DNA of 8,649 nt from Planctomycetota bacterium (GTDB lineage Bacteria > Planctomycetota > Planctomycetia > Pirellulales > Pirellulaceae), in assembly GCA_019347795.1 (NCBI GenBank), contig JAHWKS010000162.1:1-8649 (forward strand), given 5' to 3'. The notes under the pieces are model-generated. The model saw only the letters and a list, made by a program, of their open reading frames with translations. It was not told where the DNA came from and made no database searches. A program made the position numbers and the translations under genes. Below, piece by piece: positions 5,483 through 8,649 of this stretch; position 1 is the stretch's first letter; each line of letters begins with the position of its first letter.

Positions 5483-7318
5483 ATGATTCAGCAAGACGAA
5501 AGATCCGCCGGGTGGGAGGCGCCCGAGTTGATTCCGGTGCGGATGCTCAATGAGTTTACCTACTGTCCCCGTCTGGCGTATCTGGAGTGGGTCGAAGGGG
5601 AGTTTCGCGAGAACCTTGAAACCCTCGAAGGGACGTTCGCCCATCGCAATGTCGATCGACCGTCGCGCGGCGAAGTGCCGGACGGAAATGCGGAATGCGG
5701 AGTGCCGAATGCGGAATGGGGAGATGAGGAGGGGGATGCCGACGATCATTCCGCACTCCGAGTTCCGCAATCCGCAATCCATTCTCGCTCGCTCATGCTC
5801 TCGGCGCCCGGCGAGGGGTTGATCGCGAAGCTCGATCTGCTGGAGCTCGACGGCTCGGTCGCCACGCCGGTCGATTACAAGCGGGGGCGCGTGCCGGATG
5901 TGGCCGAGGGCGCCTGGGAGCCGGAGCGGGTGCAGCTTTGCGCCCAAGGGCTGATCCTCCGCGAGAACGGCTACCGGTGTGACGCCGGCGTGATCTACTT
6001 CGTCGCGTCAAACCGCCGCGTGCAGGTTCGCTTCGATGAGGGGCTGGTCGCCCGCACCCGGCAGCTTGTCGTGGAGCTGCGGGCGATCGGCGCCGCCGGG
6101 CGACTCCCGCCGCCGCTGGTAGACAGCCCCAAGTGCCCCCGCTGCTCGCTGGTGTCGATCTGCCTCCCGGATGAAACGAACCTGCTGCAGACCCGAACGC
6201 CGCAACCCGACGGCGAACCGTCGCAGCTCGACGACGCGGCGCCTGGCAACGACTCTTCGACTCCGCTTTCCGCATTCCGCACTCCGCATTCCCGTCCTCG
6301 GCGGCTCTTGCCCGCTCGCGACGACGCCCTGCCGCTCTACGTGCAGACGCAGGGGGCGGTGCTCGGCAAGTCGGGCGGGCGACTCACCGTGAAGGAGCGC
6401 GGCAAAACGCTGACGACCGTGAAGTTGAAGGATGTCTCGCAGGTCTGCCTGTTCGGCAACGTGCAGGCGACCGCGACCGCCGTGGGAGAGCTGACCGCCC
6501 GCGGCGTGCCGGTGTGCCACTTCAGCTCCGGCGGCTGGTTTCGGGCGGTGACGCACGGGATGACGCACAAGAACGTGGAGCTGCGGATCGCCCAGTTCGC
6601 CCGCGCGGCCGACCCGGCCGGCTCGCTGGAGCTGGCCCGGCGGTTCGTGGTGGGGAAGATTCGCAACTGCCGCACGCTGCTGCGGCGCCACAGCCAGGGC
6701 GATCGCCGTTTCGAGCTCATGCAGCTTGCCGAGCACGTCCACAAGGCGGAGGCGGCCGCGGCGGTCGAGAGCTTGCTCGGCATCGAGGGGATGGCGGCCA
6801 AGATTTACTTCTCCGGCTTCAGCGGGCTGCTGAACAAGCAGGGGGAGACGTTCGACATCGCCGGCCGCAATCGCCGCCCGCCCAAGGACCCGGTCAATGC
6901 GATGCTGTCGTTCGTCTACGCCTTGCTGGTGAAGGAGCTGGCGGTGGCGGCGCAGGCGGTCGGTTTCGACCCAATGCTGGGGTTCTATCATCGCCCGCGG
7001 TACGGCCGGCCTTCGCTGGCGTTGGACCTGGCGGAGGAGTTTCGGCCGATTATCGGCGACTCGGTGGTGCTGACGCTGGTGAACAACGGCGAGGTAAGCG
7101 AGTCGAGCTTCGTCCGCCGCGCCGGCTCGGTGGCGATGACCGCCGCCGGCCGGCGGGCGGTGCTGGCCGCCTTCGAGCGGCGATTGGAGAACGAAATAAC
7201 CCATCCTCTGTTCGGCTACCGCGTGAGCTACCGCCGGATTTTGGAGGTGCAGACGCGGCTTTTGGCGAGGACGCTGCTGGGCGAGCTGGCGGAGTATCCC
7301 AACTTTTGCACGCGGTAA
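5483..7318 (+). CDS. cas4-cas1: Cas4-Cas1 fusion, CRISPR adaptation protein (type I-G)
   Basis: 611 residues. The Cas4 domain (about 13-230) has the cluster cysteines C28 (EFTYCPR) and C218, C221 and C227 (KCPRCSLVSIC), His54 (GTFAHRNVD), and RecB-type nuclease residues Asp118 (AKLDLLE), Asp131 and Lys133 (PVDYKRG) and Gln151 (QLCAQ). The Cas1 domain (about 283-611) has PLYVQTQGAVLG, the catalytic Glu435 (GIEGMAAKIYF), His503 (GFYHRPRYGRPS) and Asp515 (LDLAEEFRP). All key residues are present, so both domains should be active. The fusion trims PAM-bearing prespacers (Cas4) and integrates them with Cas2 (Cas1). It is oddly interrupted by low-complexity, repeat-derived peptide: about residues 70-98 inside Cas4 and about 262-271 in the interdomain linker. 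The gene is separated from csb2 by 392 bp of palindromes, so it probably has its own transcription. Its GC-rich codon use differs from csb1-csb2. Confidence 0.95.
   Translation: MIQQDERSAGWEAPELIPVRMLNEFTYCPRLAYLEWVEGEFRENLETLEGTFAHRNVDRPSRGEVPDGNAECGVPNAEWGDEEGDADDHSALRVPQSAIHSRSLMLSAPGEGLIAKLDLLELDGSVATPVDYKRGRVPDVAEGAWEPERVQLCAQGLILRENGYRCDAGVIYFVASNRRVQVRFDEGLVARTRQLVVELRAIGAAGRLPPPLVDSPKCPRCSLVSICLPDETNLLQTRTPQPDGEPSQLDDAAPGNDSSTPLSAFRTPHSRPRRLLPARDDALPLYVQTQGAVLGKSGGRLTVKERGKTLTTVKLKDVSQVCLFGNVQATATAVGELTARGVPVCHFSSGGWFRAVTHGMTHKNVELRIAQFARAADPAGSLELARRFVVGKIRNCRTLLRRHSQGDRRFELMQLAEHVHKAEAAAAVESLLGIEGMAAKIYFSGFSGLLNKQGETFDIAGRNRRPPKDPVNAMLSFVYALLVKELAVAAQAVGFDPMLGFYHRPRYGRPSLALDLAEEFRPIIGDSVVLTLVNNGEVSESSFVRRAGSVAMTAAGRRAVLAAFERRLENEITHPLFGYRVSYRRILEVQTRLLARTLLGELAEYPNFCTR
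5690..5775. repeat. Heptamer-based palindromic repeat translated inside Cas4
   Basis: The left arm 5690-5718 is built from AATGCGG-type 7-bp units and the right arm 5747-5775 from their complements (ATTCCGC, ACTCCGA, GTTCCGC). The arms pair at 23 of 29 positions around a 28-nt loop. The element is in frame and encodes about residues 70-98 (with NAECGVPNAEW and HSALRVPQSAIH). It falls in a variable stretch between the His54 motif and the strand that carries Asp118, so the nuclease core is spared. Confidence 0.8.
6267..6293. repeat. Half copy of the heptamer repeat in the Cas4-Cas1 linker
   Basis: TTTCCGCATTCCGCACTCCG and the bases just after it repeat the TTCCGCA heptamer theme of the right arm at 5747-5775. 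It encodes LSAFRTPHS, close to the HSALRVPQS peptide of the first copy. No opposing arm is evident. It lies in the unconserved linker between the two domains, where extra residues should be tolerated. Confidence 0.65.
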
Positions 7319-7324
7319 CGAGAG

Positions 7325-7556
7325 GGAGTGGTGGAGCACTGGAGTGTTGGAGCGATGGAGTGTTGGAGCGATGGGCGCGCGACAGCAGTAGGAATAGCCG
7401 GAGGCTAACAGCCTCCGGAGGCTGGCGAGCAAGGACGTTTGGTCGACGTGTCGTCGAGAGCGAACCATCGCTTCCGCGCCCTCGGCTCAATCCCATCCTC
7501 ATCACTCCATCACTCCATCACTCCATCACTCCATCACTCCATCACTCCATCACTCC
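7325..7556. repeat. Inverted pair of octamer tandem arrays between cas1 and cas2
   Basis: The left array (7325-7372) is six degenerate 8-bp units of the form GGAGNNNT, beginning 7 bp after the cas4-cas1 stop. The right array (7501-7556) is seven perfect ATCACTCC units; ATCACTCC is the complement of GGAGTGAT. The two can pair into a long stem whose top carries a further palindrome at 7398-7418. The element occupies nearly all of the 253-bp gap and ends 15 bp before the cas2 start, leaving no room for an obvious Shine-Dalgarno site. No open frame of interest lies within it. Confidence 0.8.
7398..7418. repeat. 9-bp perfect hairpin at the apex of the octamer element
   Basis: CCGGAGGCT (7398-7406), loop AAC, AGCCTCCGG (7410-7418). 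There is no T run after it. It looks like a REP-type core and not a terminator. Confidence 0.7.
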
Positions 7557-7571
7557 GTTCCCCACCGCCTC

Positions 7572-7865
7572 ATGCGCTCCGTCTACCTCATCGCATACGA
7601 CGTGTGCGATCCGAAACGGCTACGGAAGACGCACAAGCTGATGTGCGGGGCGGGAGATCCGCTGCAGTTTTCGGTGTTTCGCTGCGAGCTATCGGAGGTG
7701 GAAAAGCAACAGCTCCAGGAATCTCTGTGGGACGTATTGAATCTGGCGCAGGATCGCGTCATGCTGGTGAACCTGGGCCCGGTCGGCGCCCGCGGCGATG
7801 ACTGCATCGAATACTGGGGCGAGCCGCTGAGCGGCGAGCCGGATCGAACGGCGGTTGTCGCGTAG
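7572..7865 (+). CDS. cas2: Cas2, CRISPR adaptation subunit
   Basis: 97 residues, normal for Cas2. The N-terminal first strand YLIAYDVCDPKRLRK (5-19) carries the conserved Asp10, followed by GDPLQFSVFRCELS, the second-strand signature of the ferredoxin-like fold, and a later RVMLVNLGP strand. Cas2 dimerises and bridges two Cas1 dimers in the spacer integrase; here it would partner the Cas1 half of the upstream fusion. ATG 7572 gives the expected N-terminus, but no Shine-Dalgarno site precedes it. The upstream bases are the octamer tandem repeat and a C-rich stretch, so translation may depend on mRNA structure or be leaderless-like. The CRISPR array follows 270 bp downstream on the same strand. 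Confidence 0.93.
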   Translation: MRSVYLIAYDVCDPKRLRKTHKLMCGAGDPLQFSVFRCELSEVEKQQLQESLWDVLNLAQDRVMLVNLGPVGARGDDCIEYWGEPLSGEPDRTAVVA

Positions 7866-8135
7866 CCAGGCGCGCAGCCAAAAAGCGCCACACGCCGACG
7901 ACGACCCCGACGGGTGGACGCATGGCGTCGACGCCGCGACGAACTACTGCGTCTGGACCATTCGAGACCTCCCACGCCCGAGTTGTCCCTGGGAGCGTTC
8001 GTGGAAGCAACAGCAATGACGCCAGAGATTTACGTCACGTCACTCAGTTTTGCCTCGTGCCCGATCGCCGTGCCCCTCCACCCCTCGCAAAGTGACTTCC
8101 AAATCCTGAAGCTCCCACGTTTTGCGCCGAGTGTG
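7866..8135 (+). promoter_or_regulatory. Presumed CRISPR leader
   Basis: This 270-bp stretch between cas2 and the first repeat has no convincing gene. It contains the locally AT-richer patch around 8027-8052 (with ACGTCACGTCAC, a short direct iteration) and another at 8090-8126. The leader is placed here because the repeats are perfect at this side and degenerate at the far side. It should hold the array promoter and the Cas1-Cas2 recognition sequence, but I cannot point to a confident -35/-10 pair. Confidence 0.6.
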
Positions 8136-8605
8136 GTTTCCACGGTCACCGGACCGTGGCCCCATTGAAGTGTCGCAGCTATCCACAAACGCCTGATAGA
8201 GCCAAATGGTTTCCACGGTCACCGGACCGTGGCCCCATTGAAGTTGCGTTCCGTAGAAGCGAGGAGGCATGGGGTCAGGAGGTTTCCACGGTCACCGGAC
8301 CGTGGCCCCATTGAAGTCCGATCGTGTTCTTGGATGTGGCCTTCACGCCCACCGTTTCCACGGTCACCGGACCGTGGCCCCATTGAAGTGCCAGACGACC
8401 ACCTTGGTTTCACCATCGGGGGCCGCGTTTCCACGGTCACCGGACCGTGGCCCCATTGAAGCGTCTATTTCGGCTATCGGTTCGGGCTCGCGTGTAGGCG
8501 TCTCCACGGTCACCGGACCGTGGCCCCATTGAAGCAGCTTGGACGGAGATTCCTCGGGCGAGCGATGGTTGTCTCCACGGGCACCGGACCGTGGCCCCAG
8601 TGAGT
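8136..8605 (+). CRISPR. Type I-G CRISPR array, 7 repeats and 6 spacers
   Basis: The 35-bp repeat starts GTTTCCACGGTCACCGG and ends CCCCATTGAAG. Copies lie at 8136, 8209, 8282, 8354, 8427, 8500 and 8571. Spacers are 38, 38, 37, 38, 38 and 36 bp. The core CCACGGTCACCGGACCGTGG is a perfect 8-bp stem with an ACCG loop, the expected Csb2/Cas6 processing hairpin. Repeats 1-5 are identical; repeat 6 has T3C; repeat 7 has T3C plus changes at 11, 30, 34 and 35, marking the old, trailer end. The leader end therefore faces cas2. The spacers are all different, and I recognise no target in any of them. Confidence 0.98.
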
Positions 8606-8649
8606 CGTGGCGGGTCGGGCGGGAGGGGCGGTCCAGTGGGCGGGTCTCA
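8606..8649. other. GC-rich sequence after the array
   Basis: The last 44 bp are G-rich, with GGCGGG-type runs. I see no repeat, gene or terminator in it. The window ends here, so the trailer region is incomplete. Confidence 0.4.

Noticed and set aside
5142..5486. 114-codon frame in the csb2 to cas4-cas1 gap
   Set aside because: It reads straight through the palindromes and overlaps the cas4-cas1 start. Its Arg/Pro/Gly-rich product is explained by the repeats.
6008..7468. 486-codon open frame on the minus strand
   Set aside because: It is antisense to the Cas4-Cas1 fusion, whose catalytic motifs are clear. It runs through the octamer repeat and has no recognisable domain.
6514..7641. 375-codon + strand frame overlapping cas1 and the start of cas2
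   Set aside because: It is a shifted reading of cas1 followed by translated ATCACTCC repeats (HHSITPSL). It is not a gene.
7914..8168. 84-codon frame in the leader
   Set aside because: It runs into the first CRISPR repeat, has no ribosome binding site or family resemblance, and occupies the expected leader position.
8040..8532. Several small frames on both strands with repeated peptides such as SMGPRSGDRGN and HGHRTVAPLK
   Set aside because: They are translations of the CRISPR repeats. The period of about 73 bp and the identical peptides come from the array.

Overview
The window is GC-rich bacterial DNA with every gene on the + strand. It holds the end of a probable NurA/HerA DNA end-processing pair, then most of a type I-G (formerly I-U) CRISPR-Cas locus, then a short CRISPR array. 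The Cas set (GSU0053-type Cas7, GSU0054-type Cas5-Cas6, a Cas4-Cas1 fusion and Cas2) is the Geobacter sulfurreducens-type arrangement. The high GC, the variant HerA P-loop and many short palindromic elements made of 7-8 bp units are what I would expect from a planctomycete or a similar large-genome environmental bacterium. The phylum is only an inference.

Layout: (1) 1-767 is the C-terminal part of a NurA-like nuclease that starts before the window. (2) 783-2549 is a HerA-like ATPase, 15 bp downstream and surely co-transcribed. (3) 2589-3482 is csb1 (cas7) and 3486-5090 is csb2 (cas5-cas6), 3 bp apart. The csb1 gene appears to lack its normal N-terminus: recognisable Csb1 sequence begins exactly where one arm of a palindromic repeat ends (2564-2591), only 40 bp after the HerA stop. 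(4) 5091-5482 has no gene and is filled with hairpins, including a 32-bp inverted repeat that may also be a terminator. (5) 5483-7318 is the Cas4-Cas1 fusion. A palindromic repeat is translated in frame inside Cas4, and a related half-element lies in the Cas4-Cas1 linker. (6) 7319-7571 is an inverted pair of octamer tandem arrays around a smaller palindrome. (7) 7572-7865 is cas2. (8) 7866-8135 is the presumed leader. (9) 8136-8605 is an array of seven 35-bp repeats and six spacers, with the repeats decaying at the end far from cas2. (10) 8606-8649 is GC-rich trailer.

How it should work: Cas4-Cas1 with Cas2 selects, trims and inserts new spacers at the leader end. Csb2 is expected to cut the pre-crRNA at the repeat hairpin, and Csb1 forms the Cascade backbone. 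The large subunit (Cas8g/Csx17) and the Cas3 helicase-nuclease are not in the window, although they normally precede csb1. With the csb1 truncation, this suggests a deletion between the HerA gene and csb1 that removed the interference half and left a complete adaptation module with its array. The missing genes could instead lie outside the window. The most unusual signals are this junction and the palindromic repeat translated inside Cas4.
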